A stretch of DNA of 64,000 nucleotides, taken from IMG/VR virus record IMGVR_UViG_3300014325_000011, positions 51,126 to 115,125 of that record. One strand, 5' to 3'. The number at the start of each line of letters is the position of its first letter. Positions within the stretch are counted from its first letter, which is position 1. The position numbers and the translations under genes were made by a program. A model generated the notes under the pieces. That model saw only the letters and a program-made list of their open reading frames with translations, ran no database searches and had not been told where the DNA came from. This document shows positions 31,982 to 38,971 of the stretch, in pieces. Origin of the DNA: a virus.

Positions 31982-34421
31982 CCCTCCTGTGAGGTCTGGC
32001 CGGGGAACAGGTCGTCGATGCCCAACGGGGCTGGTGTCTCGTCGGGCGGAAGCTGGGGCTGTGACCCGGCGGCGTCCTCTTTGGCGAAGACGTGGTTCAT
32101 GTAGAACTGCATCCCACCGATGTCGGCAAGATCAGTTATCGCCCAGACGCAGTTGTGGACCAGCACACCGTTCGCCACGAACTCGTGGACGTCGGCGACC
32201 TGTAGGTCATACACGTCCCGCAGCTCGGGCTCGGCGTAGAGCTGCACCACACGTCCGGCCGCAGGTCTCGGGCTTGACCCGGTACTTGTTCTGCCAGAAC
32301 TCTGTTCCGCAGAGAGGACACGGCACGCGGACCTTGTAGGTGTTGGCGTCTCGGTGATCTTTTTCGATGCACTGTTTCGAGCAGTGCTTGGCTCCCCGGG
32401 GGTTGCGGCTGAGGAACTTCGTGCCGCAAGTGACACAGGTGTACTCGACGTGCTCACGGTCTTCCCAAGTCCGGGCGCCGTGTTCCCGGTGCCACGCTCG
32501 CCCCTCGTCGCTTCGGTGCCACTCGGAAGCCAAATGCCGGACATCGGCGAGATGAGCCTGTTGTCTTGGCCCTCGGTTCCGCTCCAAGACCTCGTCGGCG
32601 TGTTCGGCGAAGTGCTCCGGCGGACTGAGCGCGACAAGGTTCGAGGGGTCGTTGTTGAACGGGTCGTCGTCCTTGTGGTGGACGTGGTAGCCGTCGGGAA
32701 TTGGACCGTGATGGCGCTTGTAGATCTCACGGTGGTACTGCTCAAGGCCGGAGCCACGAGGAGGCGAGTAGTAGACCCGGTTGGCGCGCTGCCGGCCTTT
32801 CGGGTTCCGGGTATAACGCACGCCGTCGAGGTAGACGGAGATAGGCGATTCCATACCACGATTGTATCTGCCCAAACCAGAGAATCGAGACGAGCCCATC
32901 CGCGATTCTCGGTCCAGACAAGGTGATCGGGAGTACCCGTAATCCGTCGCCCGTCAGCCGTAACTGCGGTCATCACCCGGGCTTCGCGGCGCGTACAGCG
33001 CGTCGCTTCGACCAGACGCCATCCCGCGCGGGTCCACACCAGTTCGCCCGGCTGGACATCTTCAATCGGGACGTCACCCCGACGCGCGAGAACCGTGGTA
33101 CCCGCGATCAGGCAGGCGTCGAGCCTGTTCGGCGACCAGTCCGCGTCCGGCGTCCACGAGATCATCTCGTCCTCAAGGTCAGGTAGCCCGCCGACATGGT
33201 GCGCCCGGCCCTGCTCGTAGATCGCCGAGATCGGTTCGGCGCGGATCTTCTTACCGCGGCTGGCCGTGACCTTCGTGTAAGCCACGTTGTGATCCACATG
33301 GCGGATCGTCGACTCGACCATGTCCGCCCCGAAGTTGACCTCGGCGACGATCCTGTCCGCCTTGTACCGGTGGTAGGCGTCGACCGCGGCCCGAGCCCAA
33401 CCATCCGGGCTCGCCTTCAACGTCAGGTCTTCCAACACCCAGAAGTGCTCCTGCGCGTCGACACCGGCTACGACGATGCCCGTGTGGTCCGACTCGTCGT
33501 TGGCCGTACCTGCCGGGTCGATCGCGACCACGATCCGGACCAGAGTGGGTAGGTCTGTGAGCGCACGACGGTGCTCGTCGATGTTGCCCCGGGTCCACAG
33601 GGCGCCCGGGTTGTCGTCCAGGTATTCGCCGTACAGCTCCTGGCGGCCAAGACGGGTGCCCTCGTAGCGCTTGCGCAGTTCCGACAGGGCGGCAGCGGAC
33701 AGGTTCGCCGCGTTGTCGAATGTCGAGCCGCGGGTGACGACTACCGAGCCGTCATCGCGGCCCATCCAGTCCTTGAGCAGGATCGATGGCTTCGGTGTGG
33801 TCGTGACGATGACCTGCGGGCGGCCGATGCGTAGCGCCGGGGCTAGGCCCTCAGTCCAGGACGCGCGGGCGTAACGCCACTTGGCAATTTCATCGAACCA
33901 ACCGCCGGACAGGTTCAGGCCACGGCCTACGTCGGCGTCATCCGCACCCAGCATGTGGATGATCTGGCCTGTGCTCAGCCTGATCTGCCAGAGCGACCGG
34001 TTATACACGTAGTCGACGTGGCGGTTGTTGAGCACGGTGCGAACACCGGCCGGACCTTCGACGCAGACCAGCCGAGCGTCGGAGAACGTTTCGGCGACGA
34101 TCGCCCATTCGGTGGGAGAGCCGTCGGGAGCGGTTGGGGTGTCGAGGACGCGCTGAACCAGCGTCTCGGCACCCGTTCGACTTTTCCCCAACCACGTCCC
34201 GCCAGGATCAGCCAGACGAGCCAGTCGCCGTCAGGTGCCCGCTGGGCGGTCCGTGCATGCTTCCACGTAAACGTGCCGTGGGGTTCGCCGTCACAGTCGT
34301 CGAGGCCGCACGCCCACGGCTTGTCTGCCGTAACGGTGACGGCTTCGAGTTGCTGGCGCAGTTCGAGCTCCCGCCGAAGGAGGGCGAGGCGTCGTTCAGC
34401 TAGGGTCGCCGGTTTCGGCAA
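31963..34421 (-). CDS. Terminase large subunit (needs -1 frameshift; contains intein)
   Basis: The ATPase-nuclease motor is split over two frames. The first (likely TTG start at 34421, MPKPATLAERRLALLRRELE) ends ...LILAGRGWGK; the second continues SRTGAETLVQ. Only the -1 join at 34182-34188 gives the Walker A motif GRGWGKS. Walker B is LSGGWFDEIA; nuclease acidic residues are in VVAIDPAGTAND and VAEVNFGADMVE. The chain is interrupted by an intein at residue about 437, between NRLDA and CVWAITDL, close to the last nuclease motif. Removing the intein gives a normal-length protein. Terminase cuts and packages DNA at the portal. Confidence 0.85.
32152..33114 (-). other. Intein in large terminase (321 residues)
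   Basis: Splicing blocks are recognisable: block A CLIAGTTVLARRGDVPIEDV starting at Cys1; block B ITGTPDHLVWT; and block F/G VYDLQVADVHEFVANGV, then LVHN followed by Cys+1 of the C-extein (CVWAITDL). The Hint halves are about 90 residues (N) and 35 residues (C). Between them the frame is open but reads as a Ser/Thr/Arg low-complexity sequence, because this segment holds an HNH gene in another frame. The insertion point lies in the nuclease domain, a conserved site as usual for inteins. Confidence 0.85.
32207..32854 (-). CDS. HNH homing-type endonuclease nested out of frame in the intein
   Basis: The frame gives 215 residues from ATG 32854 (MESPISVYLDGVRYTRNPKG) and lies -1 to the intein frame. 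The HNH core is HREIYKRHHG, YHVHHKDDDPFNNDPSNLVA, LSPPEHFAEH, followed by Cys clusters (YTCVTCGTKFLS, HCSKQC, CPLCGTEFWQNKY, CGRTCG). It ends at its own TGA, about 34 nt into the intein C-block coding region. Homing endonucleases of inteins are normally fused in frame; here it appears to be a separate overlapping gene. No strong ribosome-binding site is seen, so expression is uncertain. Confidence 0.8.
   Translation of the reverse strand: MESPISVYLDGVRYTRNPKGRQRANRVYYSPPRGSGLEQYHREIYKRHHGPIPDGYHVHHKDDDPFNNDPSNLVALSPPEHFAEHADEVLERNRGPRQQAHLADVRHLASEWHRSDEGRAWHREHGARTWEDREHVEYTCVTCGTKFLSRNPRGAKHCSKQCIEKDHRDANTYKVRVPCPLCGTEFWQNKYRVKPETCGRTCGAALRRARAAGRV
34182..34188 (-). other. Slippery heptamer GGGAAAA inside Walker A codons
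   Basis: Read in the first frame as TGG-GGA-AAA-GTC, the run G-GGA-AAA is a classical X-XXY-YYZ -1 slip site: both tRNAs can re-pair on GGG and AAA. The shift lands exactly on AGT-CGA-ACG and restores GRGWGKSRTG. One missing G in the run, from mutation or sequencing, would look the same. Confidence 0.6.
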
Positions 34422-34890
34422 GGTCGCGGTGGACAAGGCGGCGCTCCAACTCGGCGATCTCCGCTTCGATCTGGCCGACGGTTCGGACCTCAACCTTGGT
34501 CGGGGCGTCAAGGCCGAGGAGCTTCGCCCGACGGTCTTGGATCTTCAACAGCCGGTCGATGGCGGCGAGGATGGGTGCGTCGTCTTCCAACGGTTTGCCG
34601 TCGTGCCAGATGACGCCGTCTTTCTGGACGGTGTAGTGCTTGGCTTCGAGTACCTGCATGCCGGCCTGGTAAAGCCGGTCGAGGCGTTCGAGTTCGAGGG
34701 CGCGTAGTTCGTCGGCGGTTTCGCGGACGTCGGCGGCGATGATCCGCTGGACGGCGCGGTAGGCGACGCCGCGGTTCGGGTAGCGGAGTTCGGTGGCGAT
34801 CTGCTCGTAGGTCTTGCCTGCGATCCGCATGCGGGCGGCGTCGGCGTCCCGGGCGGCGGTGGCAGGGTTGTTGCGGGCGCGGGGCGGCAT
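34396..34890 (-). CDS. Terminase small subunit
   Basis: The 164-residue protein begins with a basic helix and a helix-turn-helix (ADAARMRIAGKTYEQIATEL, NRGVAYRAVQRIIAADVRET), then a coiled-coil oligomerisation region and a C-terminal segment (EVRTVGQIEAEIAELERRLV) that contacts the large subunit. It recognises the packaging site. It lies just upstream of, and overlapping, the large terminase. A palindrome immediately upstream may regulate this late operon. Confidence 0.85.
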   Translation of the reverse strand: MPPRARNNPATAARDADAARMRIAGKTYEQIATELRYPNRGVAYRAVQRIIAADVRETADELRALELERLDRLYQAGMQVLEAKHYTVQKDGVIWHDGKPLEDDAPILAAIDRLLKIQDRRAKLLGLDAPTKVEVRTVGQIEAEIAELERRLVHRDLAETGDPS

Positions 34891-34901
34891 GTGTCACTCC
34901 C

Positions 34902-34918
34902 CGCGTTTCTGAAACGCG
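34902..34918. promoter_or_regulatory. Palindromic operator-like site upstream of terminase operon
   Basis: CGCGTTTC-T-GAAACGCG is a perfect 8-bp dyad 11 bp before the small terminase start. It lies in the intergenic gap shared with the plus-strand ribbon-helix-helix gene, which is an obvious candidate to bind it. Confidence 0.5.
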
Positions 34919-34957
34919 CCTAGTCATCGGCTTGCGTTTGGCTTACACTTGTCTTTC

Positions 34958-35217
34958 ATGGGACGTAAACGTGCTGGTCAGCGGGTCGGGTCGTCGTCGT
35001 GGCCCGGGTAGCGCGGGTATCCGTCACGTTCCGGATGGCGCCGACGGCACGGGACCGGTTCGACCGGATCGCCGAGGTGACTACTGTCGACCGTTCGGAC
35101 GTGATCCGCGACGCGCTCGGCCAGTGGCTCGGGCAGCGCGACAAGGACTGCGCCTACAAGCACAAAGGCCCGATCGTCGACGGTGCCTGTGGGCACTGTG
35201 GGAAGGAGTTGGGATGA
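34958..35217 (+). CDS. Ribbon-helix-helix DNA-binding protein (frame break near start)
   Basis: From 34999 (GTG) the frame encodes VSVTFRMAPTARDRFDRIAE and TVDRSDVIRDALGQWLG, a MetJ/Arc-type ribbon-helix-helix, then a CGHCG zinc-like tail (72 residues). From an ATG at 34958 in another frame comes MGRKRAGQRVGSSSWPG, a typical basic arm. One extra G in CCCGGGTAG would fuse the two into one protein. It probably represses its own and the divergent terminase promoter. Either the gene starts at GTG 34999, or a one-base indel has split it. Confidence 0.65.
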
Positions 35218-35422
35218 CCGCGACCAGACGACCAGTCTCACCCGTCGGTGTTGCCGAGGTGAAGGCCCTTGAGACCAGCAACCCGCGGTTGCAGTGCATG
35301 AGCCTCGGGCCGCCGCTCGGGCTGACCGGCATGGCCGGGGTGTACTGCCAGTCCCGTTCAACCAGCACGGCCACGACTACGTCATTGACTGGGATGACGA
35401 CAGCGCCGAGGGGGAGAAGTGA
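35214..35422 (+). CDS. Small acidic protein, probably frameshifted
   Basis: ATG 35214 overlaps the upstream stop (ATGA) and starts MTATRRPVSPVGVAEVKALE. After VYCQS the natural continuation, PFNQHGHDYVIDWDDDSAEG ending at 35422, lies one frame back. Without a shift, the first frame runs on as Ser/Thr/Arg shadow to 35453. Adding one C to CAGTCCCGTTC restores a single frame that ends with a GTGA overlap to the next gene. A separate gene starting at GTG 35294 is the alternative. Function unknown. Confidence 0.5.
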
Positions 35423-35793
35423 ACAGCCCGCCGGAGACCAAGCTCGACGTTGACCAGCTCCGCGTCCTCGCCGCCGTGGACCGGGGCTGGGTGGATTACC
35501 TGCCTGAGTACACGATCGGTTGGGGCAGCCGGCAGAGGACCATCATCGAGACCTACGAGATCAACAGTAGCGCCGGGGTGCTTCGCAAAGACGGTCAGAC
35601 GTTCATGCGCGGCGAGCAGAAGACCGTGCGTGGCCGGGCGCTTCGCCGTCTCGGGTTCATCGAGATCGGCGACTCGGATGGCCGTCGCAAGCCGGTGACG
35701 GTCACCGAGAAGGGTCGACAGTACCTTGCGAAGGACCCGAGGTCGACGACCGTTCTCGACGCGGAATCAGCCAGTTCCCGCCACCGAGGCTGA
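35419..35793 (+). CDS. Winged-helix-like small protein
   Basis: The 124-residue product starts at GTG overlapping the previous stop. It contains LDVDQLRVLAAVDRGWVDYL, TVRGRALRRLGFIEIGDSDG and PVTVTEKGRQYLAKDP. The pattern of helix, helix, short beta wing and VTEKG(R)QYL is typical of MarR-like winged-helix regulators. It is the last gene of a plus-strand trio next to the terminase operon and could regulate late genes. It is convergent with the gene at 35873. Confidence 0.7.
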   Translation: MNSPPETKLDVDQLRVLAAVDRGWVDYLPEYTIGWGSRQRTIIETYEINSSAGVLRKDGQTFMRGEQKTVRGRALRRLGFIEIGDSDGRRKPVTVTEKGRQYLAKDPRSTTVLDAESASSRHRG

Positions 35794-35872
35794 CAGAACC
35801 GTGATCAGCGTGACGACGTACACGCAGGGACTGAGCCTCAGCCGTTCCGGTGGTCTTCGAGGTCGTCGCAGG

Positions 35873-36079
35873 TCAGTAGCGTCGACTCGTGGGGACAGGA
35901 ACGCCCGGGGCGGCCTCGGTGTGGAGCCGGTGTCCGAGGTCGTGGCCGCAGACGCAGTTCCCCGCACCTGAGTGGACGTCTCGGGCGTAGACGTGCGGAC
36001 GTCCGTACTGGCCCTTGAACGGGCCGACGGTGCCCTCGAAGCCGGGAACGTCGACAGTTGCGGCGGCAGCGAGGCTCAT
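35873..36079 (-). CDS. 68-residue protein with CxC/His motif
   Basis: MSLAAAATVDVPGFEGTVGP to a C-terminus containing NCVCGHDLGHRLHTEA, a likely small metal site (C-x-CGH...H). It starts in an ATGA overlap with the gene upstream. Last gene of the small-gene operon. Function unknown. Confidence 0.7.
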   Translation of the reverse strand: MSLAAAATVDVPGFEGTVGPFKGQYGRPHVYARDVHSGAGNCVCGHDLGHRLHTEAAPGVPVPTSRRY

Positions 36080-36408
36080 CCCTGATCTTCCCTTGCTGTA
36101 GCAGTCGGGCCTTGCAGGAACGCGGTCAGCTTCCCGGTTGCGACGTCTTCGTCGAGGTCGTCGAGGTTGACCAGTAGCCCTGACCACGTCTCGGCAGGGT
36201 CGGAAGCACTAGAGGGGAGTTCCCTCCACTGGTCGGAGGGCCCCATGTCGCCGTGCTGACCGGTGTAGCCGTCGAACCGCCACTGCCGGCCGCAGATGTC
36301 GCACTGCCAGACCGAGTTCCGGTCGAACGCGGTTCCTTTGCCCGAGTCAGGCTTCTTGCACGCACGCGCAGTGTGAGCAGGCAGGTTGTTCTTGGTGATC
36401 CACGGCAT
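36076..36408 (-). CDS. 110-residue protein with zinc-ribbon-like N-terminus
   Basis: The product (MPWITKNNLPAHTARACKKP..., VWQCDICGRQWRFDGYTGQH) has an N-terminal HTARAC and CDICGRQW metal-like site and an acidic C-terminal tail. It resembles the many short Cys-rich early or middle proteins of actinophages. Function unknown. Confidence 0.7.
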   Translation of the reverse strand: MPWITKNNLPAHTARACKKPDSGKGTAFDRNSVWQCDICGRQWRFDGYTGQHGDMGPSDQWRELPSSASDPAETWSGLLVNLDDLDEDVATGKLTAFLQGPTATAREDQG

Positions 36409-36423
36409 GTCAGACCCCCACGC

Positions 36424-36609
36424 CTAGTAGCACTGCCAACGGGCGCCGCAGTCGCAGCGCATCCCAGACCAGCGGACCTTCAGCCGGCGGGAACAGCCCT
36501 TGGCGTGCTTTCGGTGCCCATTGGGGAGCCGTTCGCCAACCCGGTCCACCACGGACACCGTATTGGGGTCACGCTCATCGACGATGACCTGATACCGAGC
36601 TTCTTCCAC
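36424..36609 (-). CDS. 61-residue Cys-rich protein
   Basis: MEEARYQVIVDERDPNTVSV is followed by HRKHAKGCSRRLKVRW and CDCGARW. It is basic, with three Cys in its C-terminal half. It is the first gene downstream of the structured intergenic element at 36.66-36.83 kb. Function unknown. Confidence 0.7.
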   Translation of the reverse strand: MEEARYQVIVDERDPNTVSVVDRVGERLPNGHRKHAKGCSRRLKVRWSGMRCDCGARWQCY

Positions 36610-36664
36610 CTGCCCATTCTACCGCGTTTCCGCTGGTAGGGTGGTGTGTAGGTGCCGCCCATCC

Positions 36665-36831
36665 GACCGGGTGATCGCGACGAACAAACCCATCGGGCGG
36701 CGCCCCTCAAGCGGAACCGCGATGGTTCCTTGGGGCGGGAGGCGAGGGAACCACCGGGCGTCGCGCCGTAGCCGCGACACCCCCGTAAGGGGCTGACATC
36801 TCGGCCCGGCCTCCCGCCCAACCTACCCGGT
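36665..36831. ncRNA. Candidate structured RNA or regulatory element (multibranch inverted repeats)
   Basis: The 250-bp gap between divergent genes contains nested perfect complements. The outer arms are ACCGGGT (36665) with ACCCGGT near 36825. A second long stem pairs GGGCGGGAGGC (about 36733) with GCCTCCCGCCC (about 36809). Internal hairpins are GTCGCG/CGCGAC, CCCC/GGGG around CGTAA, and GGAACC/GGTTCC. Such a closed multibranch fold suggests a riboswitch-like leader or small RNA; either strand could be the transcript. No known family is recognised. Confidence 0.45.
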
Positions 36832-36859
36832 GCGCGGTGAAAGCCCATTCACTGCGATC

Positions 36860-37051
36860 ATGGATCGCATGAACGTTTCAGTTGATGTAGATGTGGGGGC
36901 GATTGTCGACGCCCGGGTAGCAGCCCGGATTGAACGGGTCCGCCGGCGGCGTGCAGCGCTAGCCGCCTTCCAGAAAGCGCACGTTCAGCGCCGCGAGTAC
37001 GGCAACCGTGCGCGCCATGCGGCGAAACTCGCCCGTCAGGCAGACGGGTGA
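36860..37051 (+). CDS. Small basic plus-strand protein
   Basis: MDRMNVSVDVDVGAIVDARV continues as a very basic helix (ARIERVRRRRAALAAFQKAH) to 37051, 63 residues in all; starts at 36860 and 36869 are possible. It follows the structured element and is convergent, overlapping by 16 bp, with the gene ending at 37036. The composition is compatible with DNA or RNA binding. Function unknown; it could be a minor or non-functional frame. Confidence 0.5.
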   Translation: MDRMNVSVDVDVGAIVDARVAARIERVRRRRAALAAFQKAHVQRREYGNRARHAAKLARQADG

Positions 37052-37212
37052 ACCTCAACCGCCGGTTCGGTCGCCACCACGGCGTGCATGGCCCCGCAGG
37101 GTTCCGCGTCCCACGGCTGGTCACACTGGCCACAGACGGGGCGGGAACGGGCTGTACGAAGCGCCTCAGCCCACGCCGCGGCGAACGAGCCAAGCTCGGC
37201 AGTCTCAGTCAC
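37036..37212 (-). CDS. 58-residue Cys-rich protein
   Basis: From GTG 37212 (GTGA overlap with the upstream stop) the product is MTETAELGSFAAAWAEALRT, then CGQCDQPWDAEPCGAMHAVV. It has three Cys and one His in metal-site spacing. Longer versions of this frame upstream are shadow sequence. Function unknown. Confidence 0.7.
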   Translation of the reverse strand: MTETAELGSFAAAWAEALRTARSRPVCGQCDQPWDAEPCGAMHAVVATEPAVEVHPSA

Positions 37213-37442
37213 GCCGCCTCCCATTCGTCGTCGTAGCTGGCACTGGGGGCGCGATGCCTGAGCGGTTCGAGGTCTGCGAAACGCCACAGCAACGGGCGGT
37301 GTCCGGTGGTGAGCTGGGCCGCAGGCTGGATGCCGTGCCGGGCCAACAGTTTCCGGGTCGCCATGTAGTCGCGTTGGGGGTTGTGGCGGAAGAAGGTGCA
37401 GGCGTCGCGCAACAGCAAGAAGCCCGGAGGTGGCATCGGCAA
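37209..37442 (-). CDS. Small HTH-like protein
   Basis: ATG 37442 has GGAGG 6 nt upstream. The 77-residue product has LLLRDACTFFRHNPQRDYMA followed by TRKLLARHGIQPAAQLTTGH, a helix-turn-helix-like arrangement with a basic second helix, and an aromatic end (LLWRFADLEPLRH). It could be a small DNA-binding protein. It is the first gene after the tRNA-like segment. Confidence 0.65.
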   Translation of the reverse strand: MPMPPPGFLLLRDACTFFRHNPQRDYMATRKLLARHGIQPAAQLTTGHRPLLWRFADLEPLRHRAPSASYDDEWEAA

Positions 37443-37523
37443 CCTCCGGGCACACTTCTGGACGCATCTCCGATCCTATACATCTCGGCGGCGGGGTCAA
37501 CAGCGGGGTCCGCACAACACGTC

Positions 37524-37650
37524 GTGTCGGGGTGGCCGGACTCGAACCGGCGACCGGGCCGCCTGCCACACGTCGACCATCTCGCGCGCGCTCCAGTCGA
37601 CGTCGGGATTCGAACCCTGGCGCTCCACCCAGCCTTTGCCTTTCACCCCA
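37524..37650 (-). tRNA. tRNA-like locus (two T-arm signatures, cloverleaf not resolved)
   Basis: Read on the minus strand there are two typical T-arm sequences. GCCGG-TTCGAGT-CCGGC is followed by CACCCCG-A, a plausible acceptor arm; 60-70 nt earlier comes CAGGG-TTCGAATCCC with poorer pairing. A possible matching 5' acceptor TGGGGTG (37650-37644) would make an unusually long (~120 nt) RNA. A hairpin ACGTCGAC...GTCGACGT lies between. This may be a degenerate or chimeric tRNA pair, a tRNA with an insertion, or an old attachment-site fragment. No complete cloverleaf could be drawn. Confidence 0.35.
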
Positions 37651-37885
37651 TGTCCGATTCTGCCAGCCAGATCTCCGCCTTGTGATGCTCACAGTCGCAG
37701 CGAGTGTCGCAGGTCCGCCACCATGCCTGGCCGAAGTGTCGTTGACCAGTCGGGTAGTAGCGCCACTCGTAGCAGTCCAGGCAGGTTCCGTCGTCGGGCG
37801 GGAGGATGCCGCGCTCGCGCTCCACAGCGGTCTCGTTCCGCTCGACCGCTCGGGCGGCCATCCGGGCTTCCCAGGTGTCAGGCAT
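37643..37885 (-). CDS. 80-residue Cys/His-rich protein
   Basis: MPDTWEARMAARAVERNETA leads to GTCLDCYEWRYYPTGQ, CDTRCDCEHH near the C-terminus. The five Cys and paired His suggest a zinc ribbon. It overlaps the gene upstream by 8 bp and is followed by the tRNA-like segment. Function unknown. Confidence 0.7.
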   Translation of the reverse strand: MPDTWEARMAARAVERNETAVERERGILPPDDGTCLDCYEWRYYPTGQRHFGQAWWRTCDTRCDCEHHKAEIWLAESDMG

Positions 37886-38120
37886 CCTCGCCGGTCTCCC
37901 CGTGGATCGCATCCCACATACCCATGACGACGTCCCACCGCCGCTCGATCGTGCCGGGAACATGCTGCGGGTTCGAGCAGCGCCAGTCGACGTACGGAAC
38001 ACCGTCCTCGCCAACCCCAGTGAACGACTCCCGGGGGGCACCGCAGCCCACGCAGAAGCCGTACAGGGTGATGTTCCGCCAGTCGGCGGCGGTCCAGGTC
38101 GACCGGTCGGCGCTAGCCAC
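37878..38120 (-). CDS. 80-residue protein with Cys motif
   Basis: GTG 38120 overlaps the upstream stop. The product has WRNITLYGFCVGCGAPRESF and YVDWRCSNPQHVPG, then an acidic helical end (RWDVVMGMWDAIHGETGED). CVGCG plus a later Cys and His form a likely metal site. Function unknown. Confidence 0.7.
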   Translation of the reverse strand: MASADRSTWTAADWRNITLYGFCVGCGAPRESFTGVGEDGVPYVDWRCSNPQHVPGTIERRWDVVMGMWDAIHGETGEDA

Positions 38121-38334
38121 AACCAACCTCCCGCCGGCAGCGTGAACACAGATGCCGCGCCCGCCGTCGCACCATCACCGCCTTGTCGTCGAACTGTGCG
38201 CCGCACACGGTGACCACGGGGCCGCTGGGAATCGTGTTCCAGCCGGCCGGTTCGGGTGGCGGGTCGGCGATCAGGCTGAGGTGTAGCTGCTGTTCGAGAC
38301 GGCCGCGGAGCACGGCCCGAAGCTGGTCAGGCAT
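38113..38334 (-). CDS. 73-residue protein with C-terminal CxxC
   Basis: MPDQLRAVLRGRLEQQLHLS, then VVTVCGAQFDDKAVMVRRRA and CSRCRREVGCG. It overlaps both neighbours by 8 bp. Basic, one probable zinc site. Function unknown. Confidence 0.7.
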   Translation of the reverse strand: MPDQLRAVLRGRLEQQLHLSLIADPPPEPAGWNTIPSGPVVTVCGAQFDDKAVMVRRRARHLCSRCRREVGCG

Positions 38335-38638
38335 CGTCGCCCAGCAGCCCGGCGAGCTTTCCGTGGGCCTCGGCTATCCAGTCGCGCCTGTACCAAGCGG
38401 TCGAGTAGGGCTCCAGGGTGCCGTCGTCGAGCGCTTCGGGATCGGTCGCGGCAGCCAGTTCCTTCGCCGCAGCTTCGATGGCCAGTAGCCGGCCGATCGG
38501 ACCGTACTCGACTCCGACCTTGTGGCCGCCACCCGTACAGGGACTGTCATCGTCGTCGGGCACTATCAGGTCGTCGTAGTGGTCGACAGCGAACCAGTCG
38601 CCGCAGTGCTCGCACCAGTGGCGGTCGTCGACTGTCAT
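38327..38638 (-). CDS. 103-residue protein, N-terminal CxxC-His
   Basis: The product starts MTVDDRHWCEHCGDWFAVDH and continues acidic, with a helical region (LLAIEAAAKELAAATDPEAL) and an aromatic segment (YSTAWYRRDWIAEAHGKLAG). It overlaps neighbours through ATGA-type junctions. Function unknown. Confidence 0.7.
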   Translation of the reverse strand: MTVDDRHWCEHCGDWFAVDHYDDLIVPDDDDSPCTGGGHKVGVEYGPIGRLLAIEAAAKELAAATDPEALDDGTLEPYSTAWYRRDWIAEAHGKLAGLLGDDA

Positions 38639-38937
38639 GGCCGACCTGGGATCGCCGAGACGAGAAACGACTTCACTCCACCCGCGCCCACCAGCCGCCG
38701 GCCGCCTGACAGATGTAGCGGCCCCTCATACTCGCCTGGCGGCAGGTAGACGGTCACACCCTCTGGGGTGCTGTCGACGAACTCTTGGAGCGACATGCCG
38801 GGGCGGATGACGGCCGGCGTCTCGGTGAACCGCGGTCGCGTCGATCGCGGTTGGCCGGCTCCAGCCCACATTGCAGTGGTCCAGTCGAGCACCTCGGCGC
38901 GGGTGTGTTCGTAGAGCTGGCGCAGGTCGTCAGTCAT
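38635..38937 (-). CDS. 100-residue protein with short pectin-lyase-like motif
   Basis: After a helical start (LRQLYEHTRAEVLDWTTAMW) the sequence IRPGMSLQEFVDSTPEGVTV, then YLPPGEYEGPLHL resembles the first coil of a beta-helix protein, but only about 50 residues are present. No full beta-helix follows. Function unknown; it could be a stub derived from a larger protein. Confidence 0.65.
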   Translation of the reverse strand: MTDDLRQLYEHTRAEVLDWTTAMWAGAGQPRSTRPRFTETPAVIRPGMSLQEFVDSTPEGVTVYLPPGEYEGPLHLSGGRRLVGAGGVKSFLVSAIPGRP

Positions 38938-38971
38938 CGTGGGTATCCCTTCGCTGCTCTCGGCGCCACGC

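Noticed and set aside
32354-32926. A 190-residue plus-strand frame over the intein
   Set aside because: It is antisense to the nested HNH gene, has no motif, and its composition is shadow-like.
37524-37650. Calling a normal tRNA with an anticodon
   Set aside because: No D-arm or anticodon arm pairs properly at standard lengths, so identity would be invented.
37430-37927. Plus-strand frame containing VAGLEPAT and RRDSNPG
   Set aside because: These strings are the usual false translation of antisense tRNA T-arms, and they led me to the tRNA-like locus instead.
37036-37938. A 300-residue minus-strand frame
   Set aside because: It runs through the tRNA-like segment and other genes; only the final 58 codons from GTG 37212 look real.
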